In this document: in pieces, positions 23,818-36,800 of the stretch | Layout: every line of letters starts with the position of its first letter | Position numbering within the stretch: the stretch's first letter is position 1 | DNA from: Plumapathes pennacea | Taxonomy: Eukaryota > Cnidaria > Anthozoa > Antipatharia > Myriopathidae | Length of the DNA stretch: 64,000 nt | Assembly (NCBI GenBank): GCA_964036295.1 | Contig: OZ038469.1 | Span: forward strand, 5,968,067 to 6,032,066 | Reading direction: 5' to 3' | Program-made: the position numbers and the translations under genes | Notes under the pieces: generated by a model | Told to the model about the DNA's origin: nothing | The model's input: only the letters and a program-made list of their open reading frames with translations | Databases searched by the model: none

Positions 23818-24306
23818 TTGTACGTAACTGCGTTCACGAAAATGAATTTGAAAGCTAGAAAACTTGAAACAGAACGATCTCGCGAAGCTCGTCTTCAAAA
23901 GAGAAGCGAACAGGCACTTCAAGAGCAAAAGCGGACCGAAGAGAAGACTCCGCAAAGACAACAGCGCATGAATGCCGACCAAAAGCGACATGAACAGAAG
24001 CGGGCAACACAGACAACTCCGCAAAAAGAACAGCGCTTGAAAGCGAATCGGGACCTTCAGGAGAAAAAGCGGGCCGAAGAGAAGACTCCGCAAAGACAAC
24101 AGCGCATGAATGCCGACCAAGAGCGACATGAACAGCAGCGGGTAACACAGACAACTCCGCAAAGGGAACAGCGCTTGAAAGCAAATCGGGAGCTTCAGAC
24201 GCCGTTTTGTGTTAAACTCAGATACTTATTTAGAAAGGACAAGCAACAAAGGTTAGTCAGTGGAAACCGAACAATCACCGTGATAAATATATTGTATCCC
24301 GTATAG
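23818..24306 (+). CDS. Charged repeat protein, Helitron/PIF1 N-terminus-like
   Basis: An uninterrupted ORF of up to 162 codons (a likelier ATG is at 23842). It encodes an Arg/Lys/Glu/Gln-rich helix built from two tandem 45-residue units of the type EEKTPQRQQRMNADQKRHEQ. The DNA repeat has a period of about 135 bp. Similar repeated TPxxRxxRL segments precede the helicase part of Helitron-type PIF1 proteins in marine invertebrates, so this may be the orphan N-terminus of such an element. No helicase or Rep motif follows. It lies inside the degenerate transposase-like gene on the other strand. Function is not assigned. Confidence 0.45.
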   Translation: MYVTAFTKMNLKARKLETERSREARLQKRSEQALQEQKRTEEKTPQRQQRMNADQKRHEQKRATQTTPQKEQRLKANRDLQEKKRAEEKTPQRQQRMNADQERHEQQRVTQTTPQREQRLKANRELQTPFCVKLRYLFRKDKQQRLVSGNRTITVINILYPV

Positions 24307-25150
24307 CTTGTAACTTGATCACTTCAAGAATGTATTAAAATCTGTATGCTGATCATTTTCCCTCGAAGTATTGTTTTACTACGCTTCTGTCGCCAGTTTC
24401 GGCTACCGTATTCGCTCAGAGCAATCGGAACTTGGAGTCTTGAATGATTTAGTCAGATGTCTTATTTTTCTGTAATCTGACACGCGGTGATTGCAGCGAG
24501 AATCGTTCACAAGCCCTTAGAAGTATTACTGGGTCTGAAGCCCGTGTATAATTTGAAGTAAACTGTTCAAGTTTTGCTTTGATTCTGGGAGAAATCTTGC
24601 TGTTTTGAGTGGGTTCACATACAAAACAATTCGAGCCTATTAAATATGCATGTCTGAATCTGGTGCATGCAGTCCAGAGTAAAAACAAATCGCACAGGAA
24701 GCCTATTTAATTGTACTGCCTATGAATTCAAAATTGGAAAATCAGTGTTCCTTTTTTCCCGTACTACGACGGCCGACCAACTTCAAACTTTGAGTATTAA
24801 ATTTTGAGAACGTGCTTGGCAGACTGCATGAATTAATTTGACGTGCCGACCGTGGGAAATACGTACTTCGTCACGCAATCGATTCTTTTTTCAACGCAAA
24901 AGTATAACACACACCATTCTTTTTCTCCTTCCTTTGCGTGTAGCACTTGACTTCGAAGAAAAGATTGAGTCAACATTTCGGTAAAACAAAGGCTACTCTT
25001 GTTGGGAGTTACCAAAGTAAAAGTCCCATCAATGGCAGAGTGAGGGGGTATCTGCGATTATCGTATTTCTAGTTATTATTATTATTATGCATGCGAACCA
25101 GCAACCAGCTCTTCAGTCTTTAAATGGGTAAAAGGGAGTACAATTTTCAC
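24307..25150. other. No gene recognised
   Basis: Short ORFs only. This is where the missing ADVMHDILEG exon of the minus-strand transposase-like copy would be expected, but I could not find it. Confidence 0.5.
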
Positions 25151-25310
25151 CTGTTAATTCCGTACACTATGGAGTAGTGATTCCGCAGGTTGTCGTCCAG
25201 TAGATTGAGGCACTGTTGTTCGTACACTTCCCTTGTTCTGGCTACAAATTCGTGCTCGAAGTACTATGATATTGAAATAAGGATGTTTGCTACTACAGCA
25301 AAAAAATCAT

Positions 25311-25405
25311 ATACAGTGAACTATCTGACAAGCAGACACCCTGAGGACCCGTATTTGGTCCATGTCCGTCTTAGAGAGACGACGCTTAAAGAGAGTTGAC
25401 TGTAT
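25311..25405. mobile_element. Short MITE, ends ATACAGTGAAC / GTTGACTGTATG
   Basis: About 95 bp with inverted ends. It belongs to the TACAGTsnAAC type of short MITE seen again in longer form at 43205-43377. Confidence 0.55.
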
Positions 25406-25827
25406 GCATGATTATCGTGTTTGCCACTGTTAAGTCTTTCACTCTGATGTTATATACCTTTGTTCTTTGGTCTGGTTTTGTAGCCATGCAGTGCCTACAA
25501 AACCTGTGGGCGAATGCCACTCCCTCTTTAAATCCAGTGAGCTTCTGGATCCCTGGTGTGTCTCCAAGACCAACAGCTAGTGCGCCATGCAGTCTGACGA
25601 TACCTCCTTGGACGTTAACGTCATAGCCATTCTCCTTTTGAAAAAAATATAGAAAAGATTGATTTATTCGATCCTCTCCTTTTCAGATTCTCTGTATAGC
25701 ATCGAGTAAAACAAAACAAGAACAGTCATAAATGAACAACATTTGGAAATGACTGACATCAATGCAGATTAACTGCCTTCAAATATTACCAACTCAGTTA
25801 TTCCCAATGTGAAATCTGACAAAATCT

Positions 25828-26688
25828 GGTCTAAACCATCGGCGTGCCGTTTCAGGTGTTCTTTAAGAAACAGGGCATACAACTGATGAATGCCCCTTAG
25901 CAAAGAGCGGTAATTGGGACGGATGTTCCGCAGTGTCCAGTAGATCGCGCCTGTTAATAGATAGATATTTTGACAATGAGCCAAACTGTACATGCTAAGG
26001 ACACAGCTGCAGTTAAAGCAGGTCGCAAATCTATAATAATACCCGTGTGCGTCCGTCCGTCCGTCCGTTTCTCTGTGTATGGTGCCCTCATTCCTAAATC
26101 TAACGTGGCGGAGGAAGCGGAAAGATCGATCTTTCGGTGAAATTTCAGCGTTTACGTCGACTGCAGTTCTTTATGAACTAGGAAATTAGTTTGAATAAGG
26201 AAGATGGGTTTCCACGCCATTGGATACATTGCCAATGGGGCTTGATGTTGCAAAACCTAACAAATTTTGCCGAGTCATCGGAGACTGCCACGGGCGATGC
26301 ACAAGTCAAGTACAGTCCACTCCAACTGAAGTCAATGGAGGTTAAACACCGCAATAAATAACCAAATATGTATCAGTCAAAAAGATACAAAAGGGGAAAA
26401 AACTCAAGAAAGAACAAAAATATTCTCGAATTTTACGGGAGTCCCGCTAGTATGTTCATAATTTGCACATGTCTTATACCGGTAACTCACCTACAACAGT
26501 AGTCTTTGAAGTGAGGGGATTGATGATCTCGAAGTCATCGTAGTACAAAAACAACTGAAGGGCTGTTGGATGCACTGAAAATACTGGATGCTGCCGAAAC
26601 ACCTCTCCGTCACAGAAATCAGCCAGTTTACCACCCTCATCGAGATGGGGGGAGGTGCGTACCTGTAAAATAAGAAGTCGCTACACTA
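25828..26688 (-). repeat. Segmental duplicate, copy B
   Basis: Direct repeat of 18068-19226 (which also carries an inserted LINE fragment). Homology starts at GGTCTAAACC and stops at GTCGCTACACTA in both copies. It contains two exons of the minus-strand transposase-like gene and the intron between them, including a GTCCGTCC microsatellite. Copy B keeps both exons open and is the more intact copy. Confidence 0.85.
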
Positions 26689-27017
26689 AGGCCTTGTTTA
26701 TATGAGAAAAAGTTGGCCCGGGGACCCGAGTCACCCTGGGTGCGCCAACAATTCATACATTTCTTCATAAATTGAAGCGAGCGTTTACATGACAAATCAC
26801 AACTTGCCTCAGGGACAAGGGTGACCCTGGGTGCAGGGACACGCGGTTGATGAGATAGGGTGACCCTGGGTGCCGGAGTAGTTATAAAATGTAGACTTTG
26901 ACTCAGACCCACCTCTCATTAACGCAAATTATGGTTGTGCTAGCACATTTTCATTTTTGAGTTTTAAAAATTGAATTTTGAAAAAATTACTTAAGGACTC
27001 ATTTTGAATATTACAAA
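26689..27017. other. Repeat-like spacer before the polymerase relic
   Basis: Contains three copies of the word GTGACCCTGGGTGC and starts GGCCTTGTTTATATGAG, which resembles the start of the element at 16251. It is probably a non-autonomous transposon. No terminal repeat of a Polinton could be identified here. Confidence 0.4.
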
Positions 27018-28304
27018 ATGCCTACGTTAACAGAATTAAGAAATGAAATTGCAAAAGAATTAGATATTAAAGGGAGGTGGAAGATGAATAAGTCAGATCT
27101 TTTGGAGGCAATTTCAAGAGCTCAGGATGAGAAGAAACCAATCATCCCTAAAAAGATTGAGACCCCAGTACCTGCCCCCAGAACTATTCTTCCTAAAGGC
27201 GTTAAACCAATCCCTAATCCAAGAAAAGAAGAAAGTTGGTTGGATTGGTTTGTGAAGAATTTAAGAAGAGTTGGTAAAGGGCTTATTAAATTAATTCCAG
27301 AAGGCAAAGTTAAGGATAGTGCGAAGAAGTTATTAAGTCATATTAAGAGAGATAAAGGAGCAATGTCTCAATCAGAATCAAAAGATCAAGAAGAAAAACC
27401 AGAGGTAGAAGAGTTTTTAGAGGAAAAATTAAAAACATTAGGATTAGAGGGCAACAACAAATGGATATTCCAACATTTTTAACAGAAATAAACAAAGGAT
27501 ATTGGAAAAAAATCGAGAATTTCCGAAGCCATTCAAGGTTAGGTTTGTTGTCATGTCTTTATAAAATGTTTAGTAAAGGAGAGTTTTTGGAAGAATCAAT
27601 TTATCATCATAGGAGTGAAATTAAGGAGGTTTATGAAAGTACTGATATTGAAGAGTTTTACAAGACAATGTCTCAATTTTTGTTGGAAAAGTCAGAGGAA
27701 TTTGTTCATCATGGATCTGGTTGGAATTTTGAGAAGGTTGAATATTTGACCATTGAAGTTGATGAATTTACACCAATATCTGGAGGAACTTATATAGATC
27801 ATCCAAAAAGGATAATTAATAGGAAGGCAGTAACCAACATAAAAAATAATGATAACGAATGTTTCAAGTGGTCTATTTTGAGAGCACTTAATCCAAAGGA
27901 GAAAAATTCTGGAAGGATAGATTCATCCTTGAGAGAGAAAATAAAGAATTTTAATTGGGAAAGTATTAAATTTCCAGTTGATATTAAGAAAGGACCATCA
28001 ATTTTTGAGAAGAATAATCCAGGACATAAGATTTGTGTAGTTGAGTAAGATGATTGTCAACGAGAGAAAGGAGGATTTTTTCCATTGAGACCAGTGAAAG
28101 AAGAATTTGGTGACAAAGTGATTGATTTATTACTTTACGAAGGACATTATTGTGTTATAAATTCATTATCAAGATTATTAAGGAGTCAATATACGAAACA
28201 TGAAAATAAGGTAAATGTTTGTAGGAATTGTTTTAACCACTGTTATGACAAATATTTCGAAGAACATAAGAATGTTTGTTTTTCAAACGAAGGATCAACA
28301 GCTA
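27018..28304 (+). pseudogene. Polinton/Maverick-type protein-primed DNA polymerase B relic, N-terminal part
   Basis: Two overlapping frames and a third piece. 27018-27482 has a SAP-like start (LTELRNEIAKELDIKGRW) and a Pro-rich linker (PVPAPRT, PIPNPRK). 27461-28048 contains the block NNDNECFKWSILRALNP, typical of the region before the exonuclease domain. 28049-28304 follows in the same frame after a TAA at 28046-28048 and has a Cys/His finger (CRNCFNHCYDKYFEEH). The codons are strikingly AT-rich compared with neighbouring genes. These polymerases copy virus-like transposons from a protein primer. Here the gene is cut at 28307 by a DNA transposon and continues at 38095. It is inactive: one nonsense codon and a frame change are visible. 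Integrase, ATPase and capsid genes are absent. Confidence 0.8.
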
Positions 28305-28307
28305 TAA

Positions 28308-28465
28308 GGGACCGTTCATTTTTATAAGGTGGGGGGGAGGGGGGGAGCTGGTGGGATTGGGGGGAGGGCCACGCGAAAAAAATGGCCTTAAAGGGGGGGG
28401 CCACGCGAAAAAAATTACCTTAAAGGGGGGCCACGCGAAAAAAAAATCAAGGAAGAGGGGAGGCA
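28308..28465. repeat. Left terminus: TIR and three subterminal repeats
   Basis: The TIR (about 50 bp, very G-rich) is followed by three copies of a GGGCCACGCGAAAAAA unit spaced about 30 bp apart. The right end (37920-38091) has related GGGGCATGTGA(A/G)A units. These look like binding sites for an element-encoded protein. Confidence 0.7.
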
Positions 28466-28715
28466 CGTGACAATTTTGACATCTCATGAGTTATTTACTA
28501 TGAAAACAATACGTGGACAAATACAACAGTATGGAAAGTTTACTAATATAAAGGCTCCCAAGCCTTACATGTAGACATTGTTGCACTAGAAAAATACAAA
28601 GTAGCAACCAGTTACGTCACTGTAAAAGCCTCTTTTTGAGAACACTTTTTCAATTCGCAACAGAAGAGATAAAGGAAACACCGTAGTTTAGTAAGAAATT
28701 AATGGACGAACAAAA

Positions 28716-30346
28716 TTACTGAGCCAGAGTGCCTTCTTCTTCCTTCTCTTCCTCTTCCTCGTCGTCGTTCTCAGCGTCCTCTTCATCGTCTACTTCCTCA
28801 TTTGTGTCGTCCTGTTGGTCATTTATTGTGTATTCCTCAGGATACAAAACGCTGTACACCCTATCTCTCACATCTGGCTTAAGATTAGTCAGCAGCCTGC
28901 TTCCTGCGGTATTGCTGAGGTAGTTGTCTTGCAGGAGATGTGCAATGTTGGGCGCATCCTGTCTAAACAGTAGTACCGCGACGGCCTCCACGTTAATGCA
29001 TACCTCTGGGATGGCCAAGGGAGGAGGATAACGGAGGCATTGGGGAAGCTCGTTGTCAAGCAGACTTGCAACGCAGATGTGGTAAACGCGTCGAACGTTG
29101 TTTTGAAACCGATTGCGCTTCCTGCATTTCACTTTACGACGGTTCTTTCTTCTTTCTGCCTTTGCTTGCATATTTACCTTTTAGGCCTTTAAAGATCTGT
29201 TAGAAGCTCTTTTCCTTCTTTTCCAAAGTTTCTAGTTCCCGTCTGATCTTTGCGTGCCTCTCCTCTATGCAAGCAATATGCTCCAGATTGAAATCGTGGG
29301 CGAAATCTTCTCCATGTTTTAGGGTAAACCCACTGGACTGGAAGAGAGTGGAGTGGAGTTCCTTGAGCTGTTTCATCAGATCATCCAGTCTTTCAAAGGC
29401 CACTTGGTGCTCTATAATGGCATTGATTTAGTTTTCTTCCATCACTTGGTTTTAACTGGTATTCCGGTTTAAGGAACTCCTTGGATCTTTCTGAGCAACC
29501 ATCTGCCCTATGAAAAGCAGACTCTTCTAATTTCAACAAATCAAACTGCCTGGAGCGTTCAGCGGTAAACCTTTGCTTGAAAGATTCATCGCTTTCGCCA
29601 TTTTTTCGTATTTTTGCATGTGTTTCTACCATGATAGACATGTAGTACTGCGACCTCTTTCCTTTCGGATTGGTGATATAACCAATAGTTGTTTTTTGAA
29701 GTCGCTTTGGAATAGTTCCGTCATCAGAAGATGTAGAGCTGCTCACCTAAAGGAAAAACAGACAGTTATAATGCCATTTCTGAACGTTTCCCGCGTAATG
29801 ACGAAGCGATGAATTCTCATTGGATTGTTCAATAACAAGACATCAATGAGAGAAACGGTCAACACTCACATCATGCTCAGTCGTGTCTTCTTCAGCAAGT
29901 TCTGTAGTTGCTTCTAGGGATTGTTTTTGGTGGCTTTTCAGACTGCCTTTAGAATGCCATTTACTCCAGCAGAGGTCACAGAATTCTAGAAAACAAACAA
30001 AAACAAAACATTTAGAAACTTGTCACTGATTCGTCAAATGTAGCTCTAAACCTTCGCTTATCGTGTGGATATTAATACGTTGATACCTCAGATATCTTTA
30101 GGAATATCCGTTTAGCTCAATAGGAGAAACTGATCGATGCATTCAGGCCTACCTTTGAATAGAACAGTGTATTGCATGGCACACAATACTTCAGCTCACA
30201 CTCTCTACAATAGAAGGTGGACTGATGCTCCTCACACTGACCGCAAATCCTGCAAATCGCATATTTTAAAGTTAGTACCAAATATGAAATAGTAGCACTG
30301 CAACATAAATAGGGCATCGTACATACCTCCAATCCACAGAACACAT
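28716..30346 (-). pseudogene. Transposon-borne zinc-finger/coiled-coil protein gene (first unit of the 9.8 kb element)
   Basis: Probable exons: 30327-30346 (MCSVDW), 30153-30249 (CGQCEEHQSTFYCRECELKY, a B-box-like Cys-rich finger), about 29875-29985 (FCDLCWSKWHSKGSLKSHQ, a second finger, then an acidic stretch), 29200-29745 (TTIGYITNPKGKRSQYYMSI and a coiled coil) and 28716-29171 (a basic start, then an extremely acidic Asp/Glu tail). The 29.2-29.7 kb exon has a frameshift and stop near 29430-29460, and the join of the two finger exons does not keep phase, so the gene looks decayed. It starts about 60 bp from the plus-strand unit, back to back. I have seen this protein type only in repeats; its role (DNA binding or accessory factor) is inferred. 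Confidence 0.6.
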
Positions 30347-33300
30347 TCTGGAGTAACTTATTTCCACTTTATCTTGCGACACAATTACGACACCTCTGCT
30401 CGGGCTGGATGCGTCAAACACAGGAAGCACGTGTGTTGGTACGGTGTGATTTCAAAACTCTATTGTTCGGGATCAAGAACGTGTTTCCTGGGACGAGTAT
30501 GACTGGACCCAACATGGCGGAAAAGCACGCAATCTACGATGATTTCCAAGTGTTTGACAAACGCAGATCGTGGATACAAAGACGATCGGAAATTCGAAGT
30601 TCCAGTCAAATTAAAGAAAATGTGAGGGTTTCTTTGCAAACACCCTATGGTTCTGATGTCGCCAAACGCCTTGCTGGTATTGCAGAAGATAGGGCAAATC
30701 AGCACCTTCGCAAGAATAGAAAAGCCATTGGCTTGATCCATGTGCTTGACGAGCTTACGGCAGTCGTCGATCCACGTTCTGGAAAAGTGAAAGGAATTTT
30801 GCATTTTCGAGAAGCATATGACCTGTTTTGCAGTGCGTTTCAACCGGAATTGGCCGTTCCTGACCGCAACAATTTCAGAGACGAACTTCTTTCAGAGGAA
30901 ATAGGACTACCCGTGACGGTAATTACATGGAACAATAACAGTTATGTTGTTCTCAACCCAGAAAAGTGGGACATCGTAAGGCTCATTGACGTTTTTTGTG
31001 AGGAAAGAAATGACACCAAATCAAACAATAGATTTGATCTCGACGCGGAATCACTGCATACCATCTTGGATTCGATGGAAACGGAGTATGACAAATCAGT
31101 TTTGCGTGCCATTCTTGCCGCAACATCTTCACGCTCTGAACTGTACGATTTGGGTATCAAACCTGATGCTGCCATTAAGAATTTGGAAAGGATGCTTGCA
31201 GTATCAGAGGAAGTTGAAAATGCAGTGGCTGCTGGAAAAGATATGACAGTCTTGGCACTGAAAGAAAGAATAACAAAGCGAGAGAATGACAGCAGAATTG
31301 AAGTCTTCAATTGAAAAGCAAAGAAACATTCGTGCTGACAGTAGGCACATTACAACAATGGAGGAAAGGATGGCAGTTTGTGCTGAAAATCTTAGGAGTC
31401 TACAAGATATCCTTGAACATAAAGACAAATATTCAAAGCAAAAATTCAATGCAGCTGATAGAAGAAGAGCACATACATTAGTGAGTGAAAACAGGCTGCA
31501 AAAGAGAAAAGGTAATTAACACTATTGCCCAATTTCCAACCTTCATTATAAGCATTTTCATAAGAAAAATGACAAACAATTAGAAAATTACTCTGAAAAG
31601 ATAATGTCAGTCCACTGCACCCAGTGATTTGTAAAAGGCAAGGTTCACCTTGTCATGTTAAATATTTTATTTTACAGTATATACTTGTCAGATGCTCATC
31701 AATCCTGCAAAAATGTGTACAAAGACTGATTGCTTTAACATTAATCATTTCTCTTGTTGTTCTGTAGTTGGTATGGATGGCACCAAGCACCAGTCCTTGT
31801 TTCAACCAACAGAGGAAAGTGGTTTGGGTATCAGAGCTCTTCCTAGCCATGACTTTTGTAATTCTCGCTTGTATGTAACTCCCTCGGCATACCGGTTTAT
31901 GTCCCATGAAGTAAAAGAAGTAGATGGTAAATTTATCTATTTTATATATATATTCATGTAGTATAACACAAGATTGTTGTGTTGTTTTACATGTTGTTGT
32001 GTTTCATGTGCAAAAAATAACATTGTTTATAAGGGATAAAAACATGGCATTTTTTTCTAGATCAAAATATAATAAACTACTAAAATGTAAAGTGATATAG
32101 AGACATCACAGGTGAGTTGCACATGTTGTATCCATGCTGTAGAGAAAGTGTATCAGATATTTCTATTTCCAACACTATTCAATATTTATAAATTTAATCA
32201 GGATCATATTTTGAGAGTAAAGTATAGTTTTGCTTTTGTTTCTCATTTAATAGGCAAGGAAAGAATGATGCTCAAAGATGACTAGTCAGTGGTGACTGTC
32301 CGCCCTAAACACTATGTAGGAAGTAGTGGAAGTGTCTGGGCCTCTGAAAAGGTGTTTTTGCGCTGGGAACACCCACGTCTATATGAAATTGAGGGTTCAT
32401 TATTTGATCCCTTACTTTGTAAGTTCACAGCAATGGTACATGATCATCCTTTTTATTTCATTGATACTACTGAAAAAGGTGATGTGAGTTGTGTGACAAG
32501 GAAAGCCCAATGTCAGTTTCGTGCCTATGAAGAGTCTCGAATAGAGCATGCTGTATCAGGCATTACAACAGCAACTGTGAACTGGAATCGGTTCCGAAGC
32601 ACGTTGGAGCCAGGACATATTGTCACAGGCGATGAAATTGCTGATTGTAATGATGCTGTGAGAGCTGAATTTGAACTGCTCAAGGAACATTTGGCTTGTT
32701 TAAGAACTACCAAAGAAGAATTGTGGCAGAAGTATGAGCATGCCGTTGAAAAATGCAAATGGTTGCTCAGCAAGATGAACCAGAGGGGGTTGCCAGTCAC
32801 TGTCCGCCTACGTCTTCTGCTGCAGACTGACAAAGGTCCTGGAGTGTCAGTGACCAACTATGAAGTTAATTTCGAGATGCTGAGTTAGCTAGAATTTTTC
32901 ACCTAGATTGGCAGATGAGAGTTCTCTATGCAGTCAATGATCCTTGCCCAGCTGAGAGGACTAATGCTTGCATAGGTATGTCATGTATTAAATGTATATA
33001 CATACTTTATACTGTAGTACTACATCCCTGAGTCTAAATGTGGTCTTATCACTCTGAATATTTGACAGGTGATGCTGTTGCAGATGGTGGGTCCCTCCCC
33101 TTTAAACAATTTGATCCGTTTGAAGGAGTCGGCAAGGATGATCTGGAAAAAGTATGTGCTTTTTATATAACTTGTTTTGCCAATGCATGTATGTTGCTTG
33201 TTTTTGGCCAATATAGAATATACATGTATACATTTATATGTGTATAAATCTTGTAGATGTCATCTAAAGAGCTACATGACCTTGAGGAACAGACAGTACA

Positions 33301-33888
33301 CATGAATGTATGGCACTGCAGTCAAGAAGTCTGTGATCGCATAGATGAAGCACCCGGACCCTATGGATTTATGTCAGCTCATGTGACACCTAGACCAGGT
33401 AACTATTAGAAAAAGAAATCGCATGAACAATGTTTGAAGTGGAAGAATTATATGTAACATATACTGTTATCAGCAACTGAGACATTTACAAAATTTGTAT
33501 TTATAATTGTTTACTAATACAATAATTGTAAAAATTATTCATAAAAACAAGAAAGTTTAAAAATATTGTATAGAATTTTAATGAAAAGCTATCTTCTTTG
33601 TCATTTCCATAGATTTCCAGTTTTTTTTACAACACACCTTACCTGGTACAGTACCACCAGTGCCATGCGGGAGCGAAAAAGGAAACCATGCCAGGTCACA
33701 GCTACTTCCAAAAGATAGAGACGTACATGGGCAAACACTTCGAGGAGGGAGAGAATTACAGGGAATTTGTGAAATTTTCATGCGAAGGAGAGGTAGGAGA
33801 ATTTTGTACTTTTTGCAATGAATGGACTGGGCCTCCAATTACAAGGTGTCCTAAGCCATCTCCCGACCATTCCTGTCTCCCCGAGTAT

Positions 33889-36800
33889 TAAATGGCGGAT
33901 CTCTTGACGACTCCTCAGGCAGCGAGGGTAATTATGATAACCATCCCTATTTTGACCTGGGCTTTGACAACAAAGGATTACGCATTGGCCACTGGAACAT
34001 AAATCGCCTGACATCCGCGAAATTCGACCAGATAAAACTGTTCCTGACTGGAAAATTCGGAAGGCCTCAGCTTGATGTCATGTTTCTAAACGAGACTTTT
34101 CTCAAGCCTGACATCCCAGACTCACTTTATGCTGTCCCGGGTTTTTCTATCTACCGTCGTGATAGATCGTCAAAGGCTGGTGGAGGAGTCATGGCATTCG
34201 TGAATGTCGAACTCATCACGAAACGTAGAACCGACCTCGAATCTGCCGAACTGGAAACTTTATGGCTAGAGATTTTTCCGTTCAAGTCCAAACGGTCTCT
34301 CCTGCTATCAGGGATCTACCGCCCGCCATCTCACGCCAAAAGCGACGATCTGAAGCTGGAAGAAAACATCGAGAAAGCTTACCTGGTTCACAAAGAAACA
34401 ATTTTATTGGGTGACTTTAACATCGATAGTATTTCCAAAGGGAGCTACAGTAAACATCGCCTATGCAAATGGTTGAAAACCATGAATTTTAAGCAGTTGG
34501 TAAACGTTGTCACACGCCCAATTAGCGGAACTTGTTTGGACCATATTTACACTAATCATCCGGAGCATTTGAAGGACGTCAGAACAATCGAAATTGGCTT
34601 ATCGGATCACCTGCCGCTGTTTGTTTCACGCAAATACAATCAAAGGGTCAAAAACAACAGTCAAAGGGCCCGCTTCATACGATACAGGAGCATGAAAACG
34701 TTCAACGAGGAGCTTTTTAAAACAACTTTAAGACAGGCCCCGTGGGACACAGTGTTCCTTTTTGACGACGTTGACGATATATTGGACTCCTGGGAACAGC
34801 TACTCATTGACGTGATTGACATCCACTGCCCGTGGCGAGAAAAAAGAGTCTCTCGGCCTAGGCAAGCGCCTTGGATGAATAGAGCTGTTTTATCACAGCT
34901 ACAACTCAGAGATGCCTGTCTCAAGACTGCAAGGTCCAGAAACACTTGTGATGCCTGGTCCAAGTACAGAAAAGAAAGAAACAAAGCGGTCGGTCTCGTG
35001 AGAACAGTAAAGCGTGAGTACTACACCAAAGTTTTCGCAGAAAACAAAAACAATTCGAAAATTATTTGGAAAACCATAAAATCATTAACCGGATCTGCTA
35101 AGGGCAAACAACCAGTCAACAGTATCAGAGATGGAGCAGATACTACGGACGATGTGAGACGCATAGCAACAAAGTTCAACCAGCATTTTTCAACTGTAGC
35201 AGAGCGTCTGAGGTCGATCCTTCCAAATGTTCCACTCAACATGGATAAGGTGACAAAGTTCGTAAATTCAAAGAAAGCCTCCGAAGTAGCCTTTGTTATC
35301 CCTCCTATCAATGAGTCCAAGGTGAGAATCAGTCTCTCAAAAATCAGCCCTAACAAAGCAACGGGTATTGACAAGATCAGTGCCCGATTACTACGGACTG
35401 CCGCTCCTGAAGTTGCTCCATCTATTACCAGGATCATAAATCACTCATTGGCGACTGGCGTGTTCCCTCGGCAATGGAAGACTGCAAGGGTTACTCCACT
35501 GTTTAAAGGCGGAGAGACTGACGAACTATCGAACTACCGGCCAATTTCAGTCTTGCCTGCAGTATCTAAAGTGATCGAAAGGCATGTACATGATTCCTTA
35601 TACGGTTACCTAACAACAAACAATCTGATATACCTCCGGCAATCAGGTTTTCGAAAACGACACAGCACAGAAACAGCCCTTATTCAAATCATCGACGAGT
35701 TTCTGTTGAACCTCGACCAGAACCGAGTAAGTGGCGTAGTCATGGTGGACTATTGCAAGGCGTTCGATATGGTTGACCACAATATTCTTTTGGACAAATT
35801 GGAGATATATGGGACCAACAGTAAATCGCTGCAATGGTTCAAGTCCTACCTAACTGACAGAAGCCAGCTCGTAACGTTAGCTGGTACCGACTCAGACAGA
35901 GCAAGCGTTAAACACGGAGTACCACAGGGTAGCATCCTTGGCCCTCTGTTGTTTCTGGTGTACATAAATGATCTGCCTTTACACGTCAGCTCTGCAAAGT
36001 TGGACCTATTTGCTGATGATACAACCGTTACTTCGTCTGCGGCTCACAACGATGCCATAAAACTGCAGGAATCTCTGAACACAGCCCTCACTGAGTTATC
36101 GGACTGGGCAGTTGCAAACAAGCTGCCTCTCAATGAAAAGAAGACTAAGGCCCTAATGATAACCGGAAAACGGCTGTCCACCAAACTAAACTATACCCCG
36201 GTACTAACAATGAATGGAAAACAACTGTCCAGTGTTCCAAATGCAAAGCTTCTTGGACTTGAAATCGACGAAAAACTCACATTTGTAGCTCACGTAGATA
36301 ACCTCTGCAAAAAGCTTTCTCAGCGCATAGGGGTATTAAGGAAAGTCAGAGCCTTTCTTCCTTTACAGCAGAGGATTCTATATTATGATAGTATGATTAG
36401 GCCTGTTATGACCTATGTAAGTGCTATCTGGACATGCTGTGACCAGGAAAGCCTAGGGCGAGTACTGAAACTGCAGAAGCGTGCGGCAAGAATAATTCTA
36501 AACACTTCTAATCAAGCCCCGTCAGTAGAATTATTCAATAGGTTGAAGTGGTTGCCATTTTATGAGGAAGCTAAGTTAGCCAAGTGTTTCTTAGTATTTA
36601 AGCGACTCAAAGGTGAAGTTCCCTCTTATATCACCAACTTACTTAAGCTCAATAGTGACCTACACTCTCGCAAGACCAGATATTCCAATTTTAATTTAGT
36701 TTGCCCCAGATTTAAGTATGAATCTGACGGAGGCAGATCGTTTGGTGTATCCGCCTGTCGGCTGTGGAACTCCTTGCCATTGGCGCTGCGTGAAATTGAG

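Larger units (their letters stand above)
21188..26662 (-). pseudogene. Degenerate C2H2/CACTA-type transposase-like gene, copy 2
   Basis: Seven minus-strand exons match, in order, the intact-looking gene at 47476-51440: 26491-26662 (LADFCDGEVFRQHP), 25790-25950 (YWTLRNIRPNYRSLLRGI), 25458-25634 (VNVQGGIVRLHGALAVG), 25151-25263 (YFEHEFVARTREVYEQQ), about 23021-23250 (PFLVGDAIPREDRHWMNYI), 22165-22361 (MRYKAKHSYFKGFARR) and 21188-21499 (VNGTLYRDGFLVV to the stop). The 5' zinc-finger exons and the ADVMHDILEG exon are missing. A TGA stands where the family has Trp at the start of the 23 kb exon. The gap between the fourth and fifth exons is filled by an (ATT)n tract and an unrelated charged ORF. 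It is a relic of a mobile element, not a host gene. Confidence 0.8.

Noticed and set aside
23791-24184. Minus-strand Leu/Ser-rich ORFs of 109-123 codons
   Set aside because: Antisense shadows of the 135-bp repeat that codes the charged plus-strand protein.
28276-28487. Gly-rich and Pro-rich small ORFs
   Set aside because: Translations of the G-rich transposon terminus.
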